Positions 36,284 through 44,598 are shown, counted from the stretch's first letter. The stretch: 64,000 nt of DNA from an uncultured Bacteroidales bacterium (GCA_947168665.1 CAMVMX010000003.1:124001-188000); one strand, 5' to 3'. Made by a program: numbers and translations. Notes: generated by a model not told the origin, from the sequence alone.

Positions 36284-36338
36284 AAAAACTGAACCCCTGC
36301 GAGAGAGGCCCGAAGGGCACCCGTCGGCAGGGGTTCAG
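36284..36338 (-). terminator. Terminator of cargo paralog B
   Basis: Perfect 12-bp stem CTGAACCCCTGC / GCAGGGGTTCAG (36289-36300 with 36327-36338). On the minus strand it is followed by five T residues. Paralogs A and B are thus separate transcription units. Confidence 0.85.
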
Positions 36339-36364
36339 GATAGTGTGTATCGGCTTACGCCGTA

Positions 36365-39169
36365 TTAGCGGAGCAGGGTGATGGTGCCTTTCTGTGTGAC
36401 GATGTCCTCGGTACCGGGCCGGCGGTAGCGGATAACGTAGACGTAGGCGCCCTGCGGGCATTTGATGCCGTCTGGGGTGTTGCCGTCCCACTTGAAGTGG
36501 AGGTCTTCGGAGGCGAAGACCTGACGTCCCTGGCGGTCGTAGATGAAGACGGAGAAGTTCTGCTGCTCGTTGGCGGTGAAGATGCTGAAGACGTTGTTGT
36601 CAGGACGCTCGGGGGTGAAGACGTTCGGGGCGTAGAAGGTGAACTGAGTGACTGGGAGGGAGAAGAGGAGGGTGTCGGAGCATTCGAGGTCGTTGTAGGC
36701 GACGAGCGTCACGTCGACAGAGTCGGCGGATACTTCACCGAAGTTGTGGCTGCAGGGCGAGGTGGTCTCGGAGAGCGGAGTGCCGTCGTTGAAGTACCAG
36801 ATGCGGCGGACGCTGTAAGGGGAGGCGTCGGTGAGGGTGACGACCGGGTTGTCAGAGTCGACAAAGGAGGGACTGAAGTCGACGGTGGCGACGGGGATGG
36901 GGTGGACGGTGATCTGCTCGGTGAGGGGAGTGGCGTCGCAGTTGTTGGTGCCGTGCCCGACGAGGGTGTAGACGGTGGTCTGCTTCGGGCGGACGGTGAT
37001 TTGCTCAGGGCCGTGGCCGTCGGAGTCGAGGAGGTCGAGGAGAGTGGAGTCGGTGGGCTGGGCGGACCAGGAGAAGGAGTAGGCCTTGTCGGCGTTGAGG
37101 GTCACGTAGTCGCCCTCGCACATGTCGTGGCGCGAGATGGAGAGGGTGGGGTTGACGCGGTAGGCGTTGACGCTGTCCCAGGCGACGCACTGCTTGGAGC
37201 TGATGACCTTGACGTAGTAGATGCAGGTGTCGTCATAAGGGAGGACGCGGAGGTTGTTGCCCTCGGCAATCTGGTTGTTGTCGCCGATGTGTCGATACCA
37301 GCGGTAGGTGCAGCCCTGGGTCTCGGTGGCGACGGTGATGTCGGTGGTCTGTCCGTTGCAGACGACGGTGTCGCCGGAAACGTGGAGTTCAGGGTGCTGG
37401 AAGACCTCGATGTTGACGGTGTCGGTGGAGTAGCACCAGACGGTGTCGTAGGTGTTGACGGTGTCGCGGGCGAAGAGGCCGTTGAAGGCGCGGAGGACGA
37501 CGGGGTTCTTGTAGAAGCCGTAGATGTGGCTGAACTCAGTGTTGTTGCCGCTGTAGTTTCCGGGGTAGACCTGGAAGGGGACGGTGTCGGGGGCGGCGTT
37601 GGTGTCGTTGAAAACAATCCAGTCGCGGCGGATGGAGCCCTCAGTGACATCGCGGAGGACGACGACCTCAGAGTCGCAGACCTCAAGAGCTGAGGCCTCG
37701 ATGCGGGCGAGGGGAGGGCCGAGGACGTTGACGGTGTAGAGGCTGTCGCTGAAGCAGGTGTGGTCCTCACGGTAGTATGAACGGCAGCGGACGCTGTGGG
37801 TGCCGATGGCATCGAACTGGTAGGTCACACTGTCGCCGACAAGGCTGTCGACCTGCGCGCCGTTGTAGAACCACCACTTGGTGTTGGGAAGGTCGCAACC
37901 GTCGATGTTGTTGGGCACGAAGCTGCGGTTGAGGCAGAGGACCTCGCGGTCGCAGTTCTTGACGGTGTCGATGGCCATGAGGGGCTTGGTGTTGATGACG
38001 CGGGCGTAGAGCTTTGAGACGAAGGGCTTGGCGGGGTCCATGGCGGAGGTCATGTCGCAGCGGAAGACCATGTTGTTGGTGTATTCGCCGGCGCCCTCGC
38101 CCTCGGTGACGAGGAATTCCTCGGCGGTGCATTCATAGGTGTTGCTGTTGCCCGGAGGGGCGAGCTGAGTGAAGTTGATGTCGTTGCTGATGGAGGAGAG
38201 GGAGTTGATGAACTGTCCGTCGATGTTGGCCTTGTACCAGGTGTAGTTGGACAGGCCGGTGGGTGCGGTCAGTTTGGTGAGTACGTTGGTGTTACCGGCG
38301 GGGCATCCAGAGGCGGAGATGGACATAGGCTGGCAGTCGCCCGCAACATAGCAGTAGCCATAGTGTCCCTGCCATTCGCAGTCGCCCATATAAATCTCCA
38401 GTCGGATGGTTTCCCAGAGGTAGTTGTTGAGGTTGACAGCCACCTTGTTCCAGTCGCGGTAGAATCCGCTGCCACCCGAACCAGTGTATGAGTGCCAGCT
38501 GTTGACCCCGTTGGTCAGTCCGTTGCTGCTGACGGCATAGCACAGGGTGTCGCTGATTTGCTGCCACTGCCCGCCGCTGTTTTGGCGTGCCACACGGATA
38601 ATGAAGGCGGGGTCAGCGGCGGTGCTATGGCCGGGCGACTGGACGACAATGCTGTAGTAAATGGACAGCAAGGCGTTCATGTTGTTGACCTCCATGGTAT
38701 AGTAGAGAGCTTCGGCATGGCCACTCGTTTGGCAGTTACCGAGACGGATAGACTTGTTGATGGAAGAGTCGAATGAGGTGGGGCAGTAGGGGAGGGCATA
38801 GCTTACCAAGGGGTCTTTGCCGATGTTGGCTCCGGTGCCGGGGCCGTCGGTGTTCGACATGATGCGGAACTGGTTGCTGGGGTTCAGGCTCGAGCCGCAG
38901 TAGGATGAGCCGCCGTTGTCGGAGGTGTTGGCCAGTTGGCTTGCGGGGATGATGGGACTGGTCATGCTCACACCGGTGGTTCCAGTCATTGCGTCGGGTG
39001 TGACTTCGAGTTTCACGCCCGTCTGGCCAGAATAGTAGCCGATGTACTGGCCGTAGGTGGCGCCGGAGGTGAACGATGCCGGGTTCTTCAGTCCCGGACA
39101 AGGGTTCGTCTGTGCCTGCATTGCCGTGGCAAAAAACAGGAGTAGGCATATTGTCAATGTTTTTTTCAT
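36365..39169 (-). CDS. T9SS type-B cargo protein, paralog B (gliding-motility C-terminal domain)
   Basis: 934 aa, same length as paralog A. Signal peptide KKTLTICLLLFFATAMQAQ. The N-terminal domain (20-283) is related to that of A but changed at many positions. Strongly changed are KLEVTPDAMTGTT, GNCQTSGHAEAL and the MGDCEWQGHYGYC region. From residue 284 to the end the proteins are identical, including PKD-like repeats and the type-B sorting domain. It is transcribed separately, with its own ECF-like promoter and a strong terminator. Likely secreted by T9SS to the cell surface. The pattern suggests recent gene conversion of the 3-prime two-thirds or selection for a varied N-terminus. Confidence 0.87.
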   Translation of the reverse strand: MKKTLTICLLLFFATAMQAQTNPCPGLKNPASFTSGATYGQYIGYYSGQTGVKLEVTPDAMTGTTGVSMTSPIIPASQLANTSDNGGSSYCGSSLNPSNQFRIMSNTDGPGTGANIGKDPLVSYALPYCPTSFDSSINKSIRLGNCQTSGHAEALYYTMEVNNMNALLSIYYSIVVQSPGHSTAADPAFIIRVARQNSGGQWQQISDTLCYAVSSNGLTNGVNSWHSYTGSGGSGFYRDWNKVAVNLNNYLWETIRLEIYMGDCEWQGHYGYCYVAGDCQPMSISASGCPAGNTNVLTKLTAPTGLSNYTWYKANIDGQFINSLSSISNDINFTQLAPPGNSNTYECTAEEFLVTEGEGAGEYTNNMVFRCDMTSAMDPAKPFVSKLYARVINTKPLMAIDTVKNCDREVLCLNRSFVPNNIDGCDLPNTKWWFYNGAQVDSLVGDSVTYQFDAIGTHSVRCRSYYREDHTCFSDSLYTVNVLGPPLARIEASALEVCDSEVVVLRDVTEGSIRRDWIVFNDTNAAPDTVPFQVYPGNYSGNNTEFSHIYGFYKNPVVLRAFNGLFARDTVNTYDTVWCYSTDTVNIEVFQHPELHVSGDTVVCNGQTTDITVATETQGCTYRWYRHIGDNNQIAEGNNLRVLPYDDTCIYYVKVISSKQCVAWDSVNAYRVNPTLSISRHDMCEGDYVTLNADKAYSFSWSAQPTDSTLLDLLDSDGHGPEQITVRPKQTTVYTLVGHGTNNCDATPLTEQITVHPIPVATVDFSPSFVDSDNPVVTLTDASPYSVRRIWYFNDGTPLSETTSPCSHNFGEVSADSVDVTLVAYNDLECSDTLLFSLPVTQFTFYAPNVFTPERPDNNVFSIFTANEQQNFSVFIYDRQGRQVFASEDLHFKWDGNTPDGIKCPQGAYVYVIRYRRPGTEDIVTQKGTITLLR
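36369..38322 (-). repeat. 1954-bp direct repeat, copy B
   Basis: Partner of 33364-35317 at an offset of 3005 bases. Identical translations in several frames on both strands support nucleotide identity apart from the one change noted. Confidence 0.93.
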
Positions 39170-39195
39170 GATGTGGATATTTTATTTCTTGTTTC

Positions 39196-39222
39196 TATGA
39201 CGCGAAAGGTCTGTTTCGTTAC
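39196..39222 (-). promoter_or_regulatory. ECF-sigma-like promoter of cargo paralog B
   Basis: On the minus strand GTAAC (39222-39218), 15 bases, then CGTCATA (39202-39196), matching the element before paralog A. The flanking A/G-AAACAG after GTAAC is also shared. Confidence 0.55.
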
Positions 39223-39320
39223 GTATATTTAACATAGTTTAAGATTTTAGTTTGACTGGTGCCATTGTATGAGGAAGGGGACTGAGTGGGGGCGGCTAAT
39301 GGCGGATTGCGCCGCCGGAA

Positions 39321-39352
39321 ACAAAAAAGCAGCAGAAAAAAACTCTGCTGCT
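39321..39352 (-). terminator. Terminator of tRNA-Val
   Basis: Perfect 9-bp stem AGCAGCAGA / TCTGCTGCT (39328-39336 with 39344-39352), then six T residues on the minus strand. Confidence 0.85.
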
Positions 39353-39356
39353 CTGT

Positions 39357-39434
39357 TGGTGGGAGTAATTGGATTCGAACCAATGACCCTCTGCTTGTAA
39401 GGCAGATGCTCTGAACCGACTGAGCTATACTCCC
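39357..39434 (-). tRNA. tRNA-Val (anticodon TAC)
   Basis: 78 bases including encoded CCA (39357-39359 on the plus strand). Acceptor stem GGGAGTA pairs with TACTCCC. The anticodon loop is CTTACAA. The T arm is ATTGG-TTCGAAT-CCAAT and the discriminator is A. All stems pair fully. It has its own promoter and terminator. Confidence 0.95.
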
Positions 39435-39477
39435 TTGCGATGATATTCCCGAACTGAATCGCTCTCGAAATCGGTTG

Positions 39478-39508
39478 CAAAGATACAAACTTTTTGCGAC
39501 ATGGCAAA
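39478..39508 (-). promoter_or_regulatory. tRNA-Val promoter
   Basis: On the minus strand TTTG (39508-39505), 19 bases, TATCTTTG (39485-39478). The upstream edge abuts the divergent promoter of the DUF4296 gene. Confidence 0.8.
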
Positions 39509-39514
39509 TATTTT

Positions 39515-39545
39515 TTTGTTGTCACGCCAAAAAAATGTATTTTTG
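39515..39545 (+). promoter_or_regulatory. Promoter of the DUF4296 lipoprotein gene
   Basis: TTTG (39515-39518), 19 bases, TATTTTTG (39538-39545). The predicted start of transcription is at or next to the ATG at 39550. Confidence 0.75.
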
Positions 39546-39573
39546 CAAAATGAACATGTCAACATTTGAGTCA

Positions 39574-39996
39574 ATGAACCGATTGAGATATACTGCACTT
39601 ACGTTTATTTTGCTTGCCACGGTGTGCTTGTCGGCATGCCGTCCCAAGAGTGTGCCGTCCGATGTGATGGACGAGCAGCGCATGGCCTCGTTCATGCAAG
39701 AGGCTTACCTGATAGAGGGCTACTTTGCCGTGGAGACGGGTTTCATGTACGACACCCTGCGCCCCGAAATGATAGCCGCCTACGACAGTCTGCTGTCGGC
39801 CAATGGCATCACCCGCGAGGAATTTGAACACAGCATGGACTGGTACACCCATCATCCCGAATTTTTCAAGCGGGTGCACGACACCGTCTTGGCCCGCTTC
39901 GACCGCGAGCTGGCCGCCCAGCCCGACGAGCCATCCAAGGAGGACCCGTCGGTCAAGGTCAACAATATCAAGGTTACCCCTATCGTGTTTGAGTAG
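39574..39996 (+). CDS. DUF4296 lipoprotein
   Basis: 140 aa from ATG 39574, which gives a clean lipoprotein signal (FILLATVCLSAC). ATG 39550, in the same frame, would make the mRNA leaderless and add eight polar residues. The body has the family pattern MASFMQEAYLIEGYF ... GITREEFEHSMDWYTHHPEFF, typical of DUF4296 proteins of Bacteroidota. Function unknown. The 3-prime end overlaps the convergent lipoprotein gene by 17 bases. Confidence 0.8.
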   Translation: MNRLRYTALTFILLATVCLSACRPKSVPSDVMDEQRMASFMQEAYLIEGYFAVETGFMYDTLRPEMIAAYDSLLSANGITREEFEHSMDWYTHHPEFFKRVHDTVLARFDRELAAQPDEPSKEDPSVKVNNIKVTPIVFE

Positions 39997-40420
39997 CGGT
40001 GTCGCCCTCGGGCGCATGGTTTTGGAGGGGCGGCAGGTTGAGCACCTCGTGCACCACCCACCGGCGGTCGCGTTTCACCATGTGGAGCGTTCCGTCCTGC
40101 TGTCTGCTGGGTGTGCTTTTGTGGAATGCCACCGTGGCGCAGGTGTCGTCGCTGTAGGTTATCTCGCCCAGCGTGATTTGGGCCGGGATGTTGTTGCGGA
40201 ACACCGACGAGTCGGTGAAAGCCATCAGCGTCTCGTAGAAAGCCAGCGTTTTCTCGCAGGTCTGCTGCGAGGCATAGGGGCGGGCCTCGGCGGGACGGTA
40301 ATTGCCCATGGCGTCGAGATAGCCCTGTGCATACTCCCTCAGCTGCTTCTCGCCGCCACCACAGGCTTGCAGCAGCCCTATTGCGACCCAAACTGCCAGC
40401 CATATACTCGGTTTCTTCAT
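39980..40420 (-). CDS. Small lipoprotein, DUF4878-like, copy 1
   Basis: 146 aa. Signal peptide with lipobox LLQAC (Cys20). A small alpha/beta domain follows (YAQGYLDAMGNYRPAEARPYAS ... WVVHEVLNLP). This is the NTF2-like pattern of DUF4878-type lipoproteins. It is a paralog of the next gene upstream (shared YL-A-GNY, EA-PYA, TL-F, W-VH). The pair lies 22 bases apart on the same strand and probably forms one transcript. Function unknown. Confidence 0.7.
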   Translation of the reverse strand: MKKPSIWLAVWVAIGLLQACGGGEKQLREYAQGYLDAMGNYRPAEARPYASQQTCEKTLAFYETLMAFTDSSVFRNNIPAQITLGEITYSDDTCATVAFHKSTPSRQQDGTLHMVKRDRRWVVHEVLNLPPLQNHAPEGDTATQTR

Positions 40421-40442
40421 GAATGTTTCGTTTTGATTGTTA

Positions 40443-40895
40443 TTATTCTATGGTGTCGTTGGCCGGCGACAGTTTGGCGCCCTGTACTGTGGCCGGAATG
40501 CTTTCGGGCAGTGCCAATGGGACATGCACAAGCCATTTCCCCTCTTCCTTCACCAGTCTGATTTCGTTCTCGAGTGTCTGGATGGGGGTGGTCTTGGTGT
40601 AGTTTACGTATGCCGTGTCGTTTTGGATGTCGATGCTGTTGATGACTATGGTGGCGGGGGTGTTGGAATGGATATAGTCCTGCGGAGTCATGGGGATGAG
40701 GTTGTCGCGCAGAAAAGTGAGGGTGGTTTCGCGCGTCTCTTTTGTGGCGTAGGGCATGGCCTCGTCAATCAGGTAGTTTCCCGTGGCGTTGAGGTAGCCC
40801 AGGGCGTTGGCTTCGATTTCCTTCTTGTCGCCGTTGCATGCCGACAGGAGGGCCAGCCCACCCAGCAGCGCGGCTATTAATGTTGATCGTCTCAT
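40443..40895 (-). CDS. Small lipoprotein, DUF4878-like, copy 2
   Basis: 150 aa. Signal peptide with lipobox LLSAC (Cys20), then ALGYLNATGNYLIDEAMPYAT and a C-terminal strand EEGKWLVHVPLALPE. Similar along its length to copy 1, so the two arose by tandem duplication. The C-terminal strand pattern (valines alternating, then KWLVH) fits an NTF2-like fold. No promoter with a TAnnTTTG box is seen. Confidence 0.7.
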   Translation of the reverse strand: MRRSTLIAALLGGLALLSACNGDKKEIEANALGYLNATGNYLIDEAMPYATKETRETTLTFLRDNLIPMTPQDYIHSNTPATIVINSIDIQNDTAYVNYTKTTPIQTLENEIRLVKEEGKWLVHVPLALPESIPATVQGAKLSPANDTIE

Positions 40896-40913
40896 GTCGC
40901 TATTTAGTAATAA

Positions 40914-40947
40914 ATAAGAGTCCGGGGTGTAACACCCAGACTCTTAT
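40914..40947 (-). terminator. Terminator after the lysine-rich lipoprotein
   Basis: ATAAGAGTC / GACTCTTAT (40914-40922 with 40939-40947) with an inner GGGTGT/ACACCC stem, followed by TTATT on the minus strand. Confidence 0.75.
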
Positions 40948-40972
40948 CGTGTTCTGTCAATTAAGAAAAAGC

Positions 40973-41386
40973 TTATTGCTTGATGGTGAGGCCGCCATTG
41001 CCAGCGGAGATAGAACCACCGTTATTGGTCTTGATGGTCATCTTGCCAGCGTCAACTTTGGTTTCGCCTTTCTTGCCTTCGGCCGAAACGCCGTTGGCGG
41101 AAATGGTGGCGGTGCCTTTGTTGGTGCTGATGGTCATCTTGCTGGCATCAACCTTAACCTCGGTTTTGGGCTCTTCTTTCTTGGCTTTTTTCTTGGCGGG
41201 GGCTTTCTTGACGGGTTCCTCGACCACAACCTCCTCATCGGGGGTGGTGTCGATTACCTCCTCGACGATAGTGTCGACGGGCACAACGGTGTCAATCACC
41301 TCCTCGGCAGGGGCATTATTGTTGCAAGCCACGGTCAGCGACATGGCAACAAGAGCCAGAGCTAAAACTTTAACAGTCTTTTTCAT
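40973..41386 (-). CDS. Lipoprotein with acidic and Lys/Ala linker and duplicated beta motif
   Basis: 137 aa. Lipobox VAC at Cys21. An acidic, valine-rich segment (about 26-58) is followed by a basic linker KKAPAKKKAKKEEPK. Two related motifs then follow: VKVDASKMTISTNKGTATIS and TKVDAGKMTIKTNNGGSIS. The composition suggests an extended stalk with a short repeat tip, perhaps crossing or lining the periplasm. No family recognised. It has a terminator downstream and lies in an array of five lipoprotein genes. Confidence 0.65.
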   Translation of the reverse strand: MKKTVKVLALALVAMSLTVACNNNAPAEEVIDTVVPVDTIVEEVIDTTPDEEVVVEEPVKKAPAKKKAKKEEPKTEVKVDASKMTISTNKGTATISANGVSAEGKKGETKVDAGKMTIKTNNGGSISAGNGGLTIKQ

Positions 41387-41430
41387 TGTTTATGGTATTA
41401 TTTTTTTGTTAAACGCTTCAACAGATTGGA

Positions 41431-42282
41431 TTAGCGGACGTTGATTTTAGCGTTGGTGCGGACAACCATACCGCCCTTGCTGGGAGTGGTCATGGTCTGG
41501 TTGATGACGTTCAGGGTGAGGGCCTGAGTGGTGCACTCTTCAAGGTCAGCGCGGCCACCACCGTTGGCGGTCAGTTCATAAGCGTGGGCCATAGTGGCGT
41601 TGGCAACAAGGCTCAGAGTCATGGCGTCGGCATCAAGTTTGGTGATGTTGAGGGTCATTTCTTTGCTCCACCAGTCACCGACGGTCTCTTGAGTACCATC
41701 AGTGTAATTGAGCGTCAGCAGGTTGTTCTCATTCTCGAAGTAGTAGAGGTAAGCGCCTTGACGGGTGACACCAGTGCTGTTAGCGGTGTGGGTGCCAGTG
41801 TAGGTGCCGGTGGCGGGAGAACCACTCTGCCAGATGTTGACGAGCTGAACGATGGGGAGCTGGTTGGAAGCAGGGGTCTGGGCAGCACCGACGAGGATGG
41901 CGTTGGGATAATAGGCGCAGTTGACATACTGGGCGTTCCAAGAGGTGGAGCCGAAGGTGACGTTCACACCGGCAAGCTCTTCGAAGTTGGCCATGTAGCT
42001 CTCGTTGGCAGTAACGGTGACGATGCGGGGGTTGTTGGCGTTGCCGTCAGCCCAGTTGACGAAGCGGTAGCCCTCGTTAGCGGTGGCGGTGAGGGTAGCG
42101 GTAGCAGCAGAGTCGTAGACACCGCCGCCAGTCACGGTACCGTAAGCATCGTTGTTAGCGGTAACGGTGATGGTGTACTTGGGAGTGACGGGGGTAGTGG
42201 GCTCGTTAGGTTTCTCGGTGCAGCTGACCATAACAGTGCCAGCAATCAGCATCATGCTGAGCATTTTGATTACGTTTTTCAT
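41431..42282 (-). CDS. Lipoprotein with InlB-type beta repeat
   Basis: 283 aa. Lipobox VSC at Cys21. A threonine/proline linker leads to one bacterial (InlB B-repeat-like) domain, about 38-100, with ATANEGYRFVNWADGNANN and VTANESYMANFE. The C-terminal 180 residues are beta-rich with no recognised family; they contain GAYLYYFENENNLLTLNY and TMAHAYELTANGGGRADLEE. Likely surface exposed; a binding or adhesion role is only suggested by the repeat type. A -7 element lies about 65 bases upstream. Confidence 0.72.
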   Translation of the reverse strand: MKNVIKMLSMMLIAGTVMVSCTEKPNEPTTPVTPKYTITVTANNDAYGTVTGGGVYDSAATATLTATANEGYRFVNWADGNANNPRIVTVTANESYMANFEELAGVNVTFGSTSWNAQYVNCAYYPNAILVGAAQTPASNQLPIVQLVNIWQSGSPATGTYTGTHTANSTGVTRQGAYLYYFENENNLLTLNYTDGTQETVGDWWSKEMTLNITKLDADAMTLSLVANATMAHAYELTANGGGRADLEECTTQALTLNVINQTMTTPSKGGMVVRTNAKINVR

Positions 42283-42346
42283 TTTCGTGTTGATTTTTAA
42301 ATGTTTATTGAAATGTTTTTTACCTTTTTCAGTTTCAAATATTTTG

Positions 42347-42354
42347 CAAATGTA
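42347..42354 (-). promoter_or_regulatory. -7 promoter element of the InlB-repeat lipoprotein
   Basis: TACATTTG on the minus strand, about 65 bases before ATG 42282. The rest of the 340-base gap (42283-42623) shows no gene; a plus-strand frame at 42152-42574 is a low-complexity shadow. Confidence 0.6.
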
Positions 42355-42623
42355 CGACTTTTTTCGCTATTGCATCTTTTTTTTCTGCTTTTTAGGTTTT
42401 TTTTTGATTCATTTCGCTGATTTTGTCGTGTATAGTATGGCCCGGCAGGGCTGGCGGCGGCGGGTGTGGGGTTCGGTGGGGGTGGATGGGGTGCGGCTGC
42501 GCTGCAGGTTCGCTCTTCGGTCGCTCTTTATTTTCAATCTATTTTCTTGTTTGATTCCACATTATTTCTCTTAGGGTGTGCAGGTGGTGGTTTTGTGGGG
42601 GGAAAGGGTTGGGCGGCGGGGGG

Positions 42624-43760
42624 CTAAGATTTGATGTCGAGGGCGTCGCGGATGCCGTTGCCGAGGAGCATGAAGGCGAGGACGAGGAGCATGATGGCCA
42701 AGCCGGGGAGGAGGGCGAGGTAGGCGCTGTCGAGGAGGATGTAGCTGTAGTTTTCTTTGACCATGGTGCCCCAGGAGGGCATGGGGGGCTGGACGCCGAT
42801 GCCGAGGAAGCTGAGGCCAGCTTCGAGGAGGATGGCGCTGGCGAAGTTGGAGGCGGCCACGACGATGATGGCGCCGGTGATGTTGGGCAGTATGTGGCGG
42901 AAGATGGTGCGGAAGGGGCTGAGACCGAGGGCGCGGGCGGCTTCGACGTATTCTTTCTCTTTGATGCTGTAGACTTGGCCGCGGACCACGCGGGCTATGT
43001 CGACCCACATGGTGAGCCCCACGGCGATGAACACTTGCCAGAAGCCTTTGCCGAGGGCGAAGGTGATGGCGATGACCAGCAGGACGGTGGGGATGGACCA
43101 GACGACGTTGATGAACCAGGTGATGAGGTTGTCGACCCAGCCGCCGTGGTAGGCGGCGAGGGCGCCGAGGGTGATGCCGATGAGGAGGGCTATGAGGACG
43201 GCGATGAAGCCGACGGAGAGGCTGACGCGGCTGCCGATGATGATCATGCTGAGCACGTCGCGGCCGTAGCCGTCGGTGCCAAGGATGAAGGTGCGTGTGC
43301 GCTGGTCGGCCACTTGGGCGCGGGCCACGCGGCGCAGGGGGCCGTTGTTGGGTGTGGAGCCGGTGTAGGCTTCGATGTCGAGGCTGTCGCCCACGGGGGT
43401 GGTGCGGTAGGTGGGGATGGCTGTGAGGCCGAGGGGGCGGCCGTGGAGCATGGTGCGGAGGGGGTTGGAGGGGGGCTGGGGAAGGCCGTCGTCGACGTAG
43501 GTGAATTGTATTTTGGAGAGGGGTTTGAGGGTGGCCAGTTCGAGGTATTGCTGGTTGCAGTAGGGGGTGGGGTCGGGGGTGATGAGGTAGCCGAGGAGGG
43601 CGACGAGGACGAAGAGTCCGATGACGGCGAGGCTGGCCATGGAGAGTTTGTTGCGGCGGAAGCGGTGCCAGGCCATGCCGGAGAGGGAGGTGTTCCGGGC
43701 GGGGGCTTGGCGCCGGACGAAGCGGCGGTGGGCGGGGCTGAGGAGGGATTGGAGGGTCAT
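42624..43760 (-). CDS. OppC/DppC-type ABC transporter permease
   Basis: 378 aa. OppC N-terminal domain with one membrane helix (about 42-62), then a periplasmic insert of about 100 residues. The permease domain follows (about 175-375), with the EAA motif EYVEAARALGLSPFRTIFRHILPN. It would take up peptides, nickel or similar with OppB/D/F partners, but none of these are in the window. The periplasmic insert is longer than in E. coli OppC and is common in Bacteroidota. It is last in a minus-strand run with mutA, the lptF/G-like gene, sufE and DUF59. Confidence 0.88.
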   Translation of the reverse strand: MTLQSLLSPAHRRFVRRQAPARNTSLSGMAWHRFRRNKLSMASLAVIGLFVLVALLGYLITPDPTPYCNQQYLELATLKPLSKIQFTYVDDGLPQPPSNPLRTMLHGRPLGLTAIPTYRTTPVGDSLDIEAYTGSTPNNGPLRRVARAQVADQRTRTFILGTDGYGRDVLSMIIIGSRVSLSVGFIAVLIALLIGITLGALAAYHGGWVDNLITWFINVVWSIPTVLLVIAITFALGKGFWQVFIAVGLTMWVDIARVVRGQVYSIKEKEYVEAARALGLSPFRTIFRHILPNITGAIIVVAASNFASAILLEAGLSFLGIGVQPPMPSWGTMVKENYSYILLDSAYLALLPGLAIMLLVLAFMLLGNGIRDALDIKS

Positions 43761-43808
43761 GCCTGGCGGGTGTTGGAGCGGGGCCGGGGCTTGGGGCGGC
43801 GCGGGGGG

Positions 43809-44126
43809 TCAGATGAGGCCGAGTTCGAGTTTGACTTCGTCGGAAAGGTTGTTGAAGTCCCACGGGGGGTCGAAGGTGAGTTCGACGTTGACGGATTTGA
43901 TGCCTTGGATGTAGCCGACCATTTGTTTGACTTCCTGGAACATGTATTCGGCTTCGGGGCAGTCGGGGGCGGTCATGGTCATGACGATGCGGACGTTGAG
44001 TTCGTCGTCGATGTCGATGTTGTAGATGAGGCCGAGGTCGTAGATGTTGACGGGGATTTCGGGGTCGTAGATGTTGCGCAGGCAGTTGACTATGGCGCTG
44101 CGGAGGGTTTCTTTGTTGGGTGTCAT
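43809..44126 (-). CDS. DUF59 / MIP18-family Fe-S assembly factor (SufT-like)
   Basis: 105 aa. Contains the family core YDPEIPVNIYDLGLIY (20-35) and the conserved reactive cysteine Cys56 in TAPDCPEAEYM. Proteins of this family help insert iron-sulfur clusters into target proteins. It lies 52 bases downstream of sufE on the same strand, which supports the assignment. It is separate from sufCD at 23-25 kb. Confidence 0.9.
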   Translation of the reverse strand: MTPNKETLRSAIVNCLRNIYDPEIPVNIYDLGLIYNIDIDDELNVRIVMTMTAPDCPEAEYMFQEVKQMVGYIQGIKSVNVELTFDPPWDFNNLSDEVKLELGLI

Positions 44127-44178
44127 GGCTGGGTGTGGTTTTGCGGTGGATGAATGGGGACGGGTGCGGCGGGGCGCG

Positions 44179-44598
44179 TTATTGTTTCTGGGAGTAGGCG
44201 AGGGCGTAGAGTTTCATTTGCTTGACCATGGAGGTGAGGCCGTTGGAGCGGGTGGGGGAGAGGTGTTCTTTGAGGCCTATCTGGTCGATGAAGGCGAGGT
44301 CGGCGGCAAGGATGTCCTGCGGGGTTTGGCCGTCGAGGGCGCGGATGAGGAGTGAGATGATGCCTTTGGTGATGACGGCGTCGCTGTCGGCGCGGAACCA
44401 GAGGCGGCCGTCGCGGTGTTCGCAGCTGAGCCATACGCGGCTTTGGCAGCCTTTGATGAGGTTGGAGTCGGTTTTGTCTTTGGGGTCGATGGGGGGGCAT
44501 TGTTTGCCGAGGTCGATGATGTAGGCGTATTTGTCGAGCCATTCGTCGTAGCAGGCGAATTCGTCGATGATGGTTTCTTCGATTTCTTGAATGGTCAT
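44179..44598 (-). CDS. sufE: Cysteine desulfuration protein SufE
   Basis: 139 aa. SufE accepts sulfur from the cysteine desulfurase SufS on Cys51 in the motif IKGCQSRVWL. Length and the start FACYDEWLDKYAYIIDLGKQ are typical. It is followed by the DUF59 factor and preceded by the LptF/G-like permease. sufS is not in the window. Confidence 0.93.
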   Translation of the reverse strand: MTIQEIEETIIDEFACYDEWLDKYAYIIDLGKQCPPIDPKDKTDSNLIKGCQSRVWLSCEHRDGRLWFRADSDAVITKGIISLLIRALDGQTPQDILAADLAFIDQIGLKEHLSPTRSNGLTSMVKQMKLYALAYSQKQ

